Source: Thelonectria olida (taxonomy: Eukaryota > Ascomycota > Sordariomycetes > Hypocreales > Nectriaceae). Taken from it: DNA of 64,000 bases. The stretch's first letter is position 1; each line of letters begins with the position of its first letter. Positions 46,946 through 58,880 of the stretch are shown here, piece after piece. Where the stretch lies: positions 496,001 through 560,000 of the forward strand of contig JAGPYM010000027.1 of assembly GCA_020736575.1 (NCBI GenBank), read 5' to 3'. The translations under genes and the position numbers were made by a program. Below the pieces are notes generated by a model. It did no database searches, was not told the DNA's origin, and saw only the letters and a program-made list of their open reading frames with translations.

Positions 46946-48606
46946 GAGAAGTCGAAGAGGTTATGGTGTGTTTTTGGCATTGTGCTATGGATACTGGGAC
47001 CGAATCTGGAAGGAATCCTCGAGCAACCGACGTAGCAGAGAGAAGCATCTCTGCTCCGTTGGGATTTTTAGGGAAGACACAATCTGGCTTAGGGTCTTTG
47101 AGGCTATAATTGAGGACTGGGAGGCTGTGAACCGTGGCCCTAGGAATTGCCAATCGGACAAGATAAAGAACCAGGCTGTTGATAATGCAGAAAAGCAGAG
47201 CTCTATGACCGTCGAATGGAATACCGGTCGAATTGGCTCGCTATAACTATCCTAAGTAACCTAAAGCGTCAGGATGCCAATATACGAAGACAAAGGGATG
47301 TTTGCAAGCCGTGAGGCTGCCGATAGGCTTGTGAAAGCACGCAATGAATTGACGACCGAGGTCGACTTCTTGTTAGGACAAGCCATTGTATTGAACGAAC
47401 AACTTGCAGGTATTCGCCCTGATAGACATCCTAGAGGCTTCACATGCAATAACATTCACCATGAAGAGTTGCATAAAAATTGTTTGTTCCAACAGTTTCA
47501 TTCATCTACCTCGGGCAATGGATTTGCGTAAGCTGTTACGCTCACGAATCTCCTTCTAGAGCACTCCAGAAGGGGAGCCTCCCATCGTTGCATCTTCTAA
47601 TCTCGACCTGGTTCTAATTCTCGTCCTCAGGTAACCGCGGTTATTCATCCCGGCTACCTCAACAAAAAAAAAATTCTATCAAGGCGAGATATTACGAACC
47701 TAACCCGCCAACCGGCTTTTCAGCCCGTCATTGCGCGATAAAGGGTACGTAATTGACGTGAAACCAAGGTCCGAGGAGATTCAAATGTCCCAAAGTCCCT
47801 CGGGGACACCTTCTCCCACCGGCGGCCGGCGGAACATGAAGACCGGGTGCGTTGTTCGGAAAGATGAGGGACTTCAATCACCGCGACCATCGCCGAAGGA
47901 TGCGGCGAAGATCACGTGAGCGGTAAGCCTCGGGACGAAGCCCCGGCTAACGTTTGGGAATGGGTCCGATTATTGATGGGTCCCCTCCGTTTGTTGAAAG
48001 AAGTGAGACGTTAGCTCGGGGCATCGTGTTCCGGCGGATGGACCTCGGTTTACGGTCATGGGTGACCCGAGAGTGAGACAAAGGTGGTTTTGATCCTTGG
48101 ATGAGTGTTGTTCCGGGTGAGAGCCAGGGATGGGAGAGGGAAACAAATGAAAAAAAGATGTGAATGGTTTGGAGGAGGCTGATTGAAGCCTTGTTGGTGG
48201 GTGATTGTGTTGAGTTGTTCGTCGTGTAGGTCCATGTCCGATGCGATGAATGTTGGACTCGAGGTTCCGATACTCAGGCGCCCCAAAAATGTGGTTATTC
48301 GTTCCGTATCCAAGACAGATAAATCAAACTCCGTGATGTTTGGTATTCCCCCGTGAAAAACGCCGTTGATCCGTATGAACAAATGCGATGACTGTCGTCG
48401 TCGTCGTCGTCATGATGATGGCCGCTAGTGAAGATGGGTTTCGCCAATGCATGCCCGAGAAGGAAGAGGTTGGTTATCCAGACGCCTATGGTCGTGTTGA
48501 GTGTCAAAGTGAAAATGTCGAGTTGGGCTAACGGTGTCTTCTTTTTCCCAAGTGTTCTTTGTTGGGGTAAAACGGTCGCTGACCCTTGACAGTGTTGACG
48601 CTTCAT
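46946..48606. other. 1.7 kb intergenic region
   Basis: Lies between the stop of the BTB gene and the stop of the 74-aa gene. ORFs such as the one at 47274-47531 lack conserved features and splice partners. A (GTC)n tract lies at 48394-48411. No gene or RNA recognised. Confidence 0.4.
48394..48411 (+). repeat. (GTC)n microsatellite
   Basis: Six GTC units in noncoding sequence 200 bp downstream of the 74-aa gene. Confidence 0.8.
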
Positions 48607-48972
48607 CTATCGCTTCTCGTAGAATTCAACGGCCTTTTCGAGGCTGTCGAGGCTGGAGCGGTCGCCGTACATTTCCATGAGCATCTCGTTGCGCTCCCTC
48701 ATGGCCGCATGCTCGCGTTCCATGTACTCGACCTGGGCCTGGCGTCGCTTCTGGGCCATGTCGAGGTATGTCTTGACGCCGTAGCCAACGGCGAGGACAC
48801 CAGCAACGGGCTTCATCCTATTTTTGACGGTGGTCAGGTTTGGAGTTTTCATATTGGACGACGACAAGGGAGAAAATGATGAGAAGGAAAAGGTTTGGCA
48901 ATTGGGAAAAAGGCAAAAAGGGAAGCAGCAGGAAGGGGGCGCGGGAAATGGAACTTACCAAGCGATGGGCAT
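48607..48972 (-). CDS. Small 74-aa protein with one membrane segment, probably mitochondrial
   Basis: I do not recognise the family. Exon 1 is 14 coding nt, complement(48959..48972). A 141-nt intron (GTAAGT..AATAG) leads to exon 2, complement(48607..48817). The product starts MPIAWMKPVAGVLAVGYGVK, so a hydrophobic segment at about 4-22 is followed by a charged helix of some 50 residues rich in Arg, Glu and Met (QKRRQAQVEYMEREHAAMRE). Size, a single N-terminal membrane anchor and a helical tail resemble small subunits of inner-membrane complexes (for example ATP synthase or respiratory complexes). The match is by shape only. The open frame continues through the intron, but the spliced start is favoured by strong splice sites and the ATG context. 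Confidence 0.68.
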
Positions 48973-51900
48973 TTTCCTTCGGGGTCGCAAGTGGGGGACA
49001 ATGTTGGGGTGGATGCGGGCGGCAGTGGAGAAGGGTTGTCTTGGGGCGCGATGCATTTTGGCGGATTGAGGATTGAATGTGAGGTAGTATATGTATATAT
49101 GAAGTGATGTTTGACGTAGGGAAGTGGGATCGAGAAATCAAGAGTTGTTTAATTGTCCCAGAAACTGAATGATGGCTTCAGATCGGGGGCCGCCGCGTTT
49201 ATAAGTTGATGTGGATTTCGAGGTGGCCTGTAGCCGAAAGGACCCGGCGAGTGGCCCGGGTCATCGAACCACTGGGAGGTCGGCGCTGGGCGATTGACTG
49301 GTACAGGGCATTTCGCTCTTAGCAGGTATCGATGAGTATGGGGGAGAGATGAGAGAAGTGTGGGGATGAGGAAGGGGTGTGCAGTGCCGTTAACGGGTTT
49401 GAGGTTTGGGAGCTGGGATCGTACACTTCGAACTGAACCTCCGAAAGTGTGGGGAGAGCTGTCCAGGTGTGGCATGATTAGCAGGTGCCTCACTAACTAA
49501 CTGCGAGTGTGCACAGCGGCGGCGGGGGTAACTGCTTTTGGTTGGAGCTGACGGTATTCTCAGCGGGAGAACGAGCTGTAACTACCTGACTTATCTACGA
49601 GTGTCTTCTGTAACTGACATTATCCCTCCATTCTGGCAGATGTTGGCCATTTCGAACATGCTCTTGAAAAGTCGAGTTTAATACAGTAACCCGCTTTCCT
49701 CCCGTCCTCCTGATCTGACCACTTTCGGATCAATTCGGCATAGGTTACGGAGTACGTACATCGCACAAGACACATGCCCCGTCCAAGCAGCGGCAGGTAC
49801 GATGCGATATTGATATTGCGGGGCAGGCGGCAACTGGCTAGTGGCCTGTCATGTCTTTCCAGTCTCACCATCATGACCTCACAAGAGGGTCCTGTTCGCC
49901 AGAAGTGGCCAGTTCAAGGAAGGGTTCACTCTCTCCTTTGTGTTACGGCACCGCTCGCAGTTGCCAGCTTCGGGTTTTACTGCTCCAGTCCCATTGTGAC
50001 ACGCTTTCGACACTGGACACTCTAATCAGAACTCGTGAGTGAGGCAGACATGCACTACACGACGGCAAACGCCCCCTCAACGGTCACTTGAACTTCAAAT
50101 TTTCCCCCGGATTTGTGTGCCACTACCGGCGACCGGTCAAAGATCATTAACCTGCGTTGCCAGCTCAAGACGCATCCCGCAATCCAGCCATGACAAGTGT
50201 GCGGCGCAACTAATTCCATCACTCGCTCGTGACAAAAACTCCCAACTAATTGGTTTATATCACCTCTTGGGTGCCATGGTGTGCAGCACTCCCCTTTCTC
50301 GGTCACTTTCCGACCCTCTCTCTGCCTCTCCCCGCATTCTTTCTCCCCACCTTCAAATGTTCCCGAACAATAACATGCATGCAACACACCACATTAATGC
50401 TGACTTCTCTCACAGCCTCTCAAACGCCCTTGCCTTTTGAAACAGTACACGACAGAAACATGCCATTTGCAGCCCAGAAAAAGGAATCATTGTCTGCCCT
50501 CCGTCTTCCATCCCATCCCTGTCCCTGTTACGGGAATCGAGATGCTGTCGGCTTCGGTAATTCCTCTGACGAACCAGCGGGCGAAAGGATGAACGCTTTG
50601 CTAGGCAATCTTGATGAAGCACACATTTCTTCATCTTGATTGTTTTCTCTTGATGATTTGCTGCACGACGTCGTGTGCCGCGTCAAACCACCACAAAATC
50701 CATCACCAGTCCAGCCACAATGGAGCCAGTCCTCGAGTCTAGGCAGCGCCTGCGCTGATCGTTGGGCTCCACGGCCCCGGCAGTCTCCACGATCTCAAGA
50801 GCCTCCTCCCTGGAGTCCCAGGTCTAGCCCTGTCTGTGCCCGCGCAGAATGCAGATCAGGCATGGCACAAAGCAACCTCCACCACAGAATGGCAAGTCAA
50901 CATCTTGTGATTACAGTCTAGACGCTTCCCTCGAGCAAAGACCAGCATATCACCATGCATCAACATGCAACCGGACAAAAGCATGCGTACGAGCTATATC
51001 AACTGGACACACATAATTTCACTTTGCTTTTTGAAGCCTGAAGAATGTGACCCTCTGCTCCGTCTGCAACACACCTCTGCACCTCCACGCACACACTCTA
51101 TTCATATGGCCAACCACCACTTCATCGCTGGACGCCGTCACTAATCCCCCACGACTCGACCTCACTGACCGCCACCACTCGAGGCTTCCCCACACCAACT
51201 TGGAATTTATCTTCGGCATCATCCACGTTTGCCGACCGTAATTACGAATACTCGCATGTCCGAAGTTCAGTCCCCGATGCTACCTCAGATGACGGCGGAA
51301 CTCACACCTTACGCCCAACTCGGTACCGTATCTCATGGTTCTTTGCCCGGAGCGTTGCTCTTGGTTTCAATCACCTAGCTACTGGTGATCTACGAGTCTT
51401 CGAAATCCTGTTTCAAGACCATCATGGCAACATGTCTTCCCCCACCTCAGTTGCCGGGCCATCTCATGACGGGGAGCTCCGTCACCCGGCCCGGAATCTC
51501 AGATGGATTCACCCGGCTACCACACAGCGGCCCGGTTCAGTATCTTGAGATTAGGCACACCTCACAAATCACACAGGTGTGGTTGCTGCAGACAAGCATC
51601 ATACCTTGAGTTTCAGCTTGCCCCGGGCATTCACAACCAAGTGGTTGATCCTTCAGCTTCAGGCGCAGGTCGGAAAGTACCCGAGTGAGTGCTTCCCCTC
51701 GTACAACTCGGTAATAGATCTCCCTTCTATCCTCGGATCGCGCTCGGCTTTCTTCTTGTAGACAACCATGAATGATGAGGTAAGACTGACCAAGTCACCA
51801 TCGCCTCAGCGAAGCCAGAAAGCTCAGCTGGAAGTGAAAGCGGCGGTGAGGGAGCCTGGCTGAGAGCGTGGCCAAATCCCCGGTCGTGTCGGGTCGATGC

Positions 51901-52618
51901 TAACTATCAGACGTCAAATTAAGCCTTTATTATATCACATTTTCCACTCACGAGTGTGGGATATAACTTTTACCCTTGTGATGTGAGTTATGCGAAACTT
52001 GCGGTCTAATCAGGCTTTGACGTCTGACACCATTACCCCCAACTTGGAGTAGACGAGTCTCGCTTCCAAGCTTGAACGTGAACTTGCTACACCCAGCCCA
52101 ACATAGGAGCATCTCAAGGTGCCATCTCACATCATGACTGAAAGAAGCGTCGCCAGATGGTGGCCGGCGATAGCTTCAAGGACTGAGTGGGGCGGAACGG
52201 CCCGTTGCCTCACCGAGCGCGACGGATGCTGCCTTGGACCGTGCCCGCCAGCCACCAACTTCACCGAATCAGCCCCCAACACTCGCCACACTTTGGATGC
52301 CTGTTCAGAAGTCATTCTTGGGGGCCATTCTTCCTTCGCTTCAAACTCTGCCATGTGGTGCGAATAAAAGCGTACGAAGGACTGTGGACGCCTCCCAATC
52401 GCGTCAACCGTCGAGGCTGAGCACTCATAGGTCCACCGGGCTGAGTGGCTTGGCCGAGGGGGAAGCGTCGACGTCCATGCCTTGGAGGGACTTTGGTGAG
52501 AACCACGATCATTTTTGTAATGAGTTAGCTTAGATCTTGTTATATTCCTTGAGCAGTCTGCCTGACTGTCGACTATCACGACCACCTCGAACCTTGTTTC
52601 GTCACAACCAAGTTCACC
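48973..52618. other. 3.6 kb gene-free region before the HET gene
   Basis: No convincing coding sequence on either strand. ORFs such as those at 49149-49493, 50039-50440 and 52127-52585 have unbiased codon use and no domains. No repeat family, tRNA or transposon end recognised. HET genes often lie in variable regions, so strain-specific content is possible but not shown. Confidence 0.4.
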
Positions 52619-54626
52619 ATGGCCAACTACCTCTACGCTCCGTTAAAAGAATCCCACATCAGGCTCATCAAGGTTGAGCTCAACGGCCAGGACAAACTAC
52701 AAGCCAGTATTGAACACGCCGAGCTTGATGAGGAGGATCCCATCCCTTACTCGGCTCTGTCTTATGTCTGGGGGGATGCAAACGATACCGTGCAACTTTC
52801 TTGCAACGGGAAGAATCTCAAAATCACTTCCTCTCTTCACAAATGTCTTCGCCAGGTCTCGGAATTCAACCCGAATAAGCTCCTCTGGGTCGATCAGATA
52901 TGCATCAACCAAGACGATCTCTCCGAGAGGTCAGAACAGGTCAAAATGATGAACACAATCTACTACAGTACGGGTTCCCAGTAACGTGGCTCTTGTTCCT
53001 GGTCTAATAGCTTCCAGAGGCAGAAACAGTTATCGCATGGCTTGGCCCGGAGTCCTCTTCGACTCACAAGGGACTAAACATGATCTCGCGCGTCGCTGCA
53101 GTGGCCATGCCCAAGTTGACTGACATGTTTCGTGTGGAAGAATACCCCGACGACCGAGAAGGTTTGGAGAAGCATGAGAAGATTTCCGTCCAAGAGTCCA
53201 AGGATCTCGGCATCTCGTTTGAAGACGAGGAGTCATGGGCCGCTTTGGTGGACTTCTTCGACAGGCCCTGGTTTCAGCGTATCTGGATCGTCCAGGAGAT
53301 TCTCCCCGCCCGTAAAGCCATCATGCTTTGCGGTGCACACAGCATCGACTGGAACGAAATTCAAGCGGCAGCGCGGTGGCATTATTATAAGGGGGCCAAA
53401 ATACCGTGGAAACACGAGCCCAAAGTCAACGGGATCAATCTCACGGTCGGTATGAACTTGCCGTGGTGTGCTCGCTCTGGCTCTGAATTCTTGCCCCAGC
53501 TCCTGGGTCAGAAGACGCGCCCCGTGTACAAGTGGCCGCTGAGACGACTCCTCGAGGGGTTCCGGCCGCGGATGGCGACGGAACCAAAGGATAAGGTGTA
53601 TGCTCTTCTAGGTATCAGCGAAGTCGGCGTTGAGTATTCATCAGACGACATTGACTTTACGGTTGACTACACTCAAAGCGTCAAAGATGTGTTTGCGCTG
53701 GCTACGAGGGTCATGATAGCCCGTGGTGACGTTGGGGACGACGATCTGGATATCATCATGGCGGCGCGGAGACGCAATCGGCAAGAGAATTGGCCTTCTT
53801 GGGTTCCGGATTGGAGACTCGAGACGGGCTACGGCTGTGCTTGGGGCATCGGGCACCCTCTACCGGCTAGTTGGCAAGGGAGATCAAATCGCAACGGCAG
53901 ACAGCAAATGTTCAAGACGGGAAGCGATTATACTCTTGGAGTCGAGGGTGTTATCTTGGGCCGGGCAACCTACGTCAGTGAGCACGAACACCTTGGCCCG
54001 CTGCTCATGAAGAATGGATTCTTCCAATGCCATGAAGCATGCCTGAACACGCTCCATTCGTATCCGACGGGCGAGAGTGTTGAGCAGGCTTTTGCTCTGA
54101 CCATGATGACCGGAGAGCTCCCCAAAGATATCGTGGAGAAGAACATGAGTGTTGAGACATATTCAGAGAAGCATCTTGAATGGGTCAGGGCCCTGCTGCT
54201 TCCCCGAGACACGGAAGAACAACGAAAAGCCCGAGATGAGGTAATTCGCCGCCTTTTTCAGATGGGCTTCACGAATGACTGGCTGGAGAGCCTTCTCAAA
54301 GCGTATTGCGAGCGGCGGTTCTACACGACCAACACGGGATACATGGGATTGGGGAACCAGAACATGGAGAGCGGCGATGTCGTTGCTATTCTATTTGGGA
54401 TGAAGGTTCCGTGTGTGCTGCGGCCAAGGGGACAGATTTCTGAAAATGGATACGAGTTTATTGGGTGAGTTGGGCCGCTATTGCAAATAATCGTGAACGA
54501 GATTGCTGACGAGTGAGTTATAGGGAGGCTTATTGTCATGGGATGATGGAGGGAGAAGCAGTCAAAGACTTGGAAAAGGATGAGGATGGAAGAATTCGTG
54601 GAGGACAGCGAATTATTTTGCATTGA
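52619..54626 (+). CDS. Heterokaryon incompatibility (HET) domain protein
   Basis: Three exons (52619..52967, 53018..54464, 54524..54626) with 50- and 59-nt introns encode 632 aa. The HET domain spans about 40-200. It shows YSALSYVWGDANDT (about 44), then LLWVDQICINQDDLSERSEQ (about 88-107) and, after the first intron, YKAETVIAWLGPE. A later FDRPWFQRIWIVQEI motif is also typical. The C-terminal half contains the usual DKVYALLG segment and ends YEFIGEAYCHGMMEGEA. HET domains trigger cell death when incompatible fungal strains fuse, and some act as effectors of fungal NLR-type receptors. No receptor domain is fused here. All three exons are open and intact. Confidence 0.93.
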
Positions 54627-54704
54627 CGCCGGCTTAAGGACAACGTGACATAATATCAAAAGTGCATATCGGGTTTACTGATTCACCAGCAAAGGTTACG
54701 CGCA

Positions 54705-55673
54705 TCATCGTCGTGCAGGTCGATCTCGAACCGGCTTGTGAACATCGTTCACCTGGCCGAGCCCGCCAAGATATCCAACATGCTCAAAGAGCTCTTCTTC
54801 CGTCGCTTCTAGTTCCTGGCGAACTATCAAGACTCTTCCGTCATCATCACCAGCATCGTGTCTCTCCGAGACGGGATACTCATCCAGCCACTGGTCCCAG
54901 ATCCTGTCCCACGACCCGTCAAAGTAGGGGTTCATCTCTCTGAAGCAGCCATCCCACCACATGTACCAATAGTTGCATAGCAGGGCGGTTTGGAACTGCG
55001 CGACCTGTTCGGGCGTGCCCATCGTCCAGGCCGCTGAGCGGCACGTCTCGTGGCGGCGCCAGAGCTCGGCTCGTATAAGAAATTGGAGGGCAACGTCTTT
55101 GAAGCCATTGATTGCACGTTTGGTCAGGGGACTGATATAGTTGTGGGCTTTGAGGATTCGTTCATCTGTCTTGGGACCGAACATCAAATCATCGAAAATA
55201 GGTTTCGCTTCCATGAGCTTGTGGTGAAGATCCTTGCGCGTGAGCTTATACCTGTTATCGAAACACCAGCTTCGACACCTCCAAAAGGCTGTTCGAATAG
55301 GGGGGGAGTCAACATACGATAAGATGGCTTTAAGTTTAGCAGCTTTGGGCGTGAAGTCGATCAGGTCTGGGAAGACATTCTCCACCATGCTCTTCACAAA
55401 GTCTCGATGATACGTAATGACAGAAAGGCCATTTTTGCTAATAATCTTGTCAGTGAAGTAGTGCATTGGTGTTTCATAGATGAACTTCTCCGGGGGACAT
55501 GAAGGCTTGCCGCACCAGTTGAGCTCCGTGTCTGGACGGCCGCGGGCGATTTGTCTCTCGAGGGGGGTTTGGCGCTCGAGGGCTCGACGACGCAGCGTGC
55601 GCCAAGCTTGGGGGCTTAGTTTTCGTAAGGATGAGGGGGCATGCTTGCGTATGTTGTTGCGGGGGATAGGCAT
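54705..55673 (-). CDS. Orphan protein, convergent neighbour of the HET gene
   Basis: Uninterrupted frame of 322 aa from MPIPRNNIRKHAPSS. I recognise no domain. The N-terminus is basic; the middle is charged and helical; residues about 205-260 are rich in Trp and Tyr (NYWYMWWDGCFREM, WDRIWDQWLDEYP); the tail is acidic, then basic. A 66-nt stretch at about 55254-55319 starts GTATGT and ends ATAACAG on the coding strand and could be an in-frame intron. Without it the protein loses 22 residues (YVDSPPIRTAFW.. ending FDNR). The stop lies only 78 bp from the HET stop. Possible product: a lineage-specific protein of unknown role. Confidence 0.6.
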   Translation of the reverse strand: MPIPRNNIRKHAPSSLRKLSPQAWRTLRRRALERQTPLERQIARGRPDTELNWCGKPSCPPEKFIYETPMHYFTDKIISKNGLSVITYHRDFVKSMVENVFPDLIDFTPKAAKLKAILSYVDSPPIRTAFWRCRSWCFDNRYKLTRKDLHHKLMEAKPIFDDLMFGPKTDERILKAHNYISPLTKRAINGFKDVALQFLIRAELWRRHETCRSAAWTMGTPEQVAQFQTALLCNYWYMWWDGCFREMNPYFDGSWDRIWDQWLDEYPVSERHDAGDDDGRVLIVRQELEATEEELFEHVGYLGGLGQVNDVHKPVRDRPARR

Positions 55674-56059
55674 GATCTTAGGATTCTGTTGTTTGGCTGG
55701 ACGTCTTAAGACGATGGTTCTTCGGGAATTGGGATGGTTTCAAACCGGTGAGAGCTTTCTCGTGAGAATGAATAACAGGCATTGGAGAATATAACAAAAC
55801 ATGGGGAATAAGTGTGCCAGGCAAACAACTGTGCTTATTTAAGTCTGGCTATGGTAGATGCGGATGAGGAACAAAGAGAATGAATGTTGCTCGAGTGTGT
55901 GAACAACCACCCCTGTTTGCAACGTGGGCGGCCCGGCCCAACTGAACAAAGGGATTGAATCGATAGACATGGGTATTGGCGCTTGTTGTTCATGTTTAGG
56001 CGTTTGTCAAGTACCGGCACCCAACATTACGAAGTACATGGCGAGATAATGGCGGTACA
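55674..56059. other. Short intergenic region
   Basis: 386 bp between the start of the orphan gene and the stop of dim-5, both on the minus strand. It should contain the orphan promoter and the dim-5 3' UTR. Nothing else seen. Confidence 0.4.
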
Positions 56060-57207
56060 TCACCAAATAAAGTTCCTGCACTTTTTGCTACCGCACAAAC
56101 ACCTCGTCATGTGGTCAACTTGACCCCCTTCCGGCTCCTCGCCGTCAGAAGCCACGCCGTCAACATAGTCAAACGTCAGCTCCGTGCCCTTGTCAATGTT
56201 CTTGATGGCGAAGAGGGCCAGGTCGTGGATGTGCTTGTCAGCATGGTCGCCGACACGTGCAAAGATACGCATGTTCGGGTCGCAAGAGTGGTTAATGAAG
56301 CGGGTTGGCCCGGCCATGAACTCGCCGTCAACTTCGAGTGATGGCCCCTTGAGACGGGGATCGAGCGAGTCTTGGTCCGTGAACTTGTCGAGGGCGAAGA
56401 GATAGACGTCTTTCCGCCTGGAGATAGCGGCGGCCGAGCGACGATGGTCTGCTTCGGTCGAGGTGATGATTTCGCCGACGTAACGGTCAACAAACTGACC
56501 CTTTTTTATATCAGTGGGCGACCTGACACCTAATGAGAGAGAGGGGTTCAGAATGATATACAGCCATGGTTGAGGGCATTGAGGATTGACTCACCCCATC
56601 CTCGATCTTTAGTCCTGAATATTTGAAGTGGAACGGTGCGGCCACGCTCAACGGCGCGGTTCGGACAGTCTTCAGTGCACGCGCAGCCTTGATGACACTC
56701 GTAAATGGGCATTTTGGAGTTGTGAAAGCGGGAGCGCAATAAGCCTGCCTTTGAGCCGCGAGTGTGATAGGCATATGCCTTTCTGGGTGCGTTTGACGCG
56801 TTGAGGTGGATTCTGTCGCTGAATTCATCCTCTTCGCCCTCAGTCTCAGACTCATCGTCGCCCAGATCCGCTAGACAAAGACAGTCGCTGTATTGGCAGT
56901 CACTATCATGGGCGCAAGCACAGCCGCTACGGAAACTATCCTCGGCGGGCTCTACCCCCTGGCCGAAGACGACGCTGTCGATAAAAGCAAAGTCTCGAGG
57001 AAGGACTTCGGAGTCGACCTCGTTGACGATGGTGATGGGACATGACTTGTGCGTGGGAAAGGAGCGGATTTGGCACCAGTGGCAGTTGGCCCTGTCGACG
57101 TTTTTGGCCTGGGATGAGGTTAGTAGGGGGTCTTTAGAGTGATGATGATTTGTAATAAGTACATCTTTTCCATGGTGGTAAAAATGTTGTTCTGTGGCCT
57201 GCTCCAT
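56060..57207 (-). CDS. dim-5: Histone H3 lysine-9 methyltransferase DIM-5 (SUV39/Clr4 class)
   Basis: Three exons, complement(57163..57207), complement(56595..57108) and complement(56060..56529), encode 342 aa, close to Neurospora DIM-5. The first intron (54 nt, CTAAC branch) is a multiple of three and could be read through, but splicing gives the conserved start length. The pre-SET region has the nine-Cys zinc cluster (GCACAHDSDCQYSDCLCL and ECHQGCACTEDCPNR). SET follows ERGRTVPLQIFRTKDRGWG with YVGEIIT, RFINHSCDPN (about 262-272) and ELTFDYVDG. Post-SET ends CLCGSKKCRNFIW, supplying the last zinc Cys. DIM-5 trimethylates H3K9 in the nucleus and directs HP1 and DNA methylation in heterochromatin. 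There is no chromodomain, unlike Clr4. Confidence 0.97.
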
Positions 57208-57514
57208 GGCCAAGGTGCGTCTGATGGTAGTTCCAGGTTATGTTATTTCTGAGAAGTGGTGAAGCTGAGTTGACGTGACAGGCGACGACCGCTCTTAGGC
57301 ACTAGACGAGATGTGTGGGAGTTGGGATATCTGGCGTATATTCAATTGCGTGAGTTTGGATGGCCTCAACGATAACGTGAAAAATTATCAGGAAAATGAT
57401 ATATATAGGTACTCATGATGCATTCATGCGACGCTGGCCGTTGAAGATGAAAGGGACGAGGATTTTGGTCCGGCGGGTCTGGATGCTATTTGTGGGGCCA
57501 GATGGGTTTGCCCA

Positions 57515-57953
57515 GGTACCTAGATACCTGCTTACATAGTAGGTAGGTAAGGTAGGTACGCTGTGGTGCGCCTTCCTTCCCTCCCCCACCATCCATCCAT
57601 GGCAAAGCTCAGCTCTCCCGTGATGGGGGCTTGACTGCAAAACGGGCTACTGCGTATCGTTCAACGGGAAGGATTATCGAACTGGAATCACGATTCATGA
57701 CGAGTACTGGAGCTGGTGGGAGCTGTCCAGATCAAAGGGGTAACGGAGAGCCCATTTCCTCTCAGCTCTTTGTTACCTAACCCATCAAATCTATTTATAC
57801 GAACGTCAGCCTCGATGAATCATGAGAGGGACAGTGCGCCAACTGCCAAACACGCGAATCTCAAGACACATGTGAGAGAGCAGATGAATATTCGCACTAG
57901 ATGGAATGGGATTTCTTTAGGTACCTCCCTAGGTAGTAGATACCTAGGTGCCT
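57515..57953. repeat. Two clusters of TACCTAGGTA-like motifs
   Basis: At 57515-57560 and 57919-57953, short blocks such as AGGTACCTAG, AGGTAGGTA, GTACCT, CCTAGGTAG and TACCTAGGTG are packed together on both strands. Such motifs are familiar from intergenic DNA of filamentous ascomycetes. Their function is not known to me. Confidence 0.6.
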
Positions 57954-58849
57954 TGGGTATTAGCCTGATAACCCCTCTCCCGCTTCATGGCGTAAACTCT
58001 GACAATCAACCCATCCGAGAACTGCATCATGGCCAGTTCCCCACCACCAACACCACCTCGTCCACGTTGGCCAGGCCAAGCCTCGCCTCCAACAAGCCTT
58101 TCCACGTTGACGACCACGTCGTTTATGGACCAATCTTGCCTGTTCGCATCTCGGCGGGTTTGCCGTCTATTTGTTTCTCCTCATTGAACCAATGGCCTAA
58201 CAGCCCCCCACCAAGCCAGGCCCTCTCTTCCCTGTCAGACCGATGCATCATCCATCACCTGCCCTCCAGCATGGTTACACAGAGCATTGCACATCGACAT
58301 TGAAACGCGCAAGCATTTCTTCCTCCTTACTGCAGCCTCTGGAATAAGCCGAGCGAGCATATTACGCAACAGCATCCTGCTCGCAAAAGAAAACCACGAA
58401 TCGCCGGAAACTTCCTTCGTAGCTGAAGTCAACCTTCTTCGCCACTTTCCGGACCCGTCACTAAGTTAATGGTCAACTTATTAACTCTTCCAACGGACGA
58501 TTCCATCCAATGTGATGAGGCCTTTGCCCTGACAACAAAAGGATGAGAGCTTAGGTCGATTCAACAACAAGCTGCGGCTTCCGAAACATATCCTCCTTTT
58601 CCTCCCTATCTCACTGCCCATCCTCCTCCCTCTCTTCTCTTCTCCCCTCTTCTCTTTCATCCATCCCAACCTGACTCAATTAACCCCTGTTCCTCTTGTC
58701 CAAAGCGTCCTTCTAGGCCTTCCTTTCCCACGACCCTTGTTCGCTTGCCTCGTGGTCCGGTCCAGATCCCTACTAGTTAGCCTCTACGAATACACTGACG
58801 GACACACGGATTCCTTCGGGGCTCTGGCTTCTGGTTGTTTGATTCATCA

Positions 58850-58880
58850 CTCCTCCTCCTCCTCCTCCTCCTCCTCCTCC
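58850..58880 (+). repeat. (CTC)n microsatellite
   Basis: About ten CTC units in the probable 5' leader of the UBTD-like gene. Confidence 0.85.

Noticed and set aside
47274..47531. 85-aa plus-strand frame after the BTB gene
   Set aside because: No start context, domain or conservation visible. Treated as intergenic.
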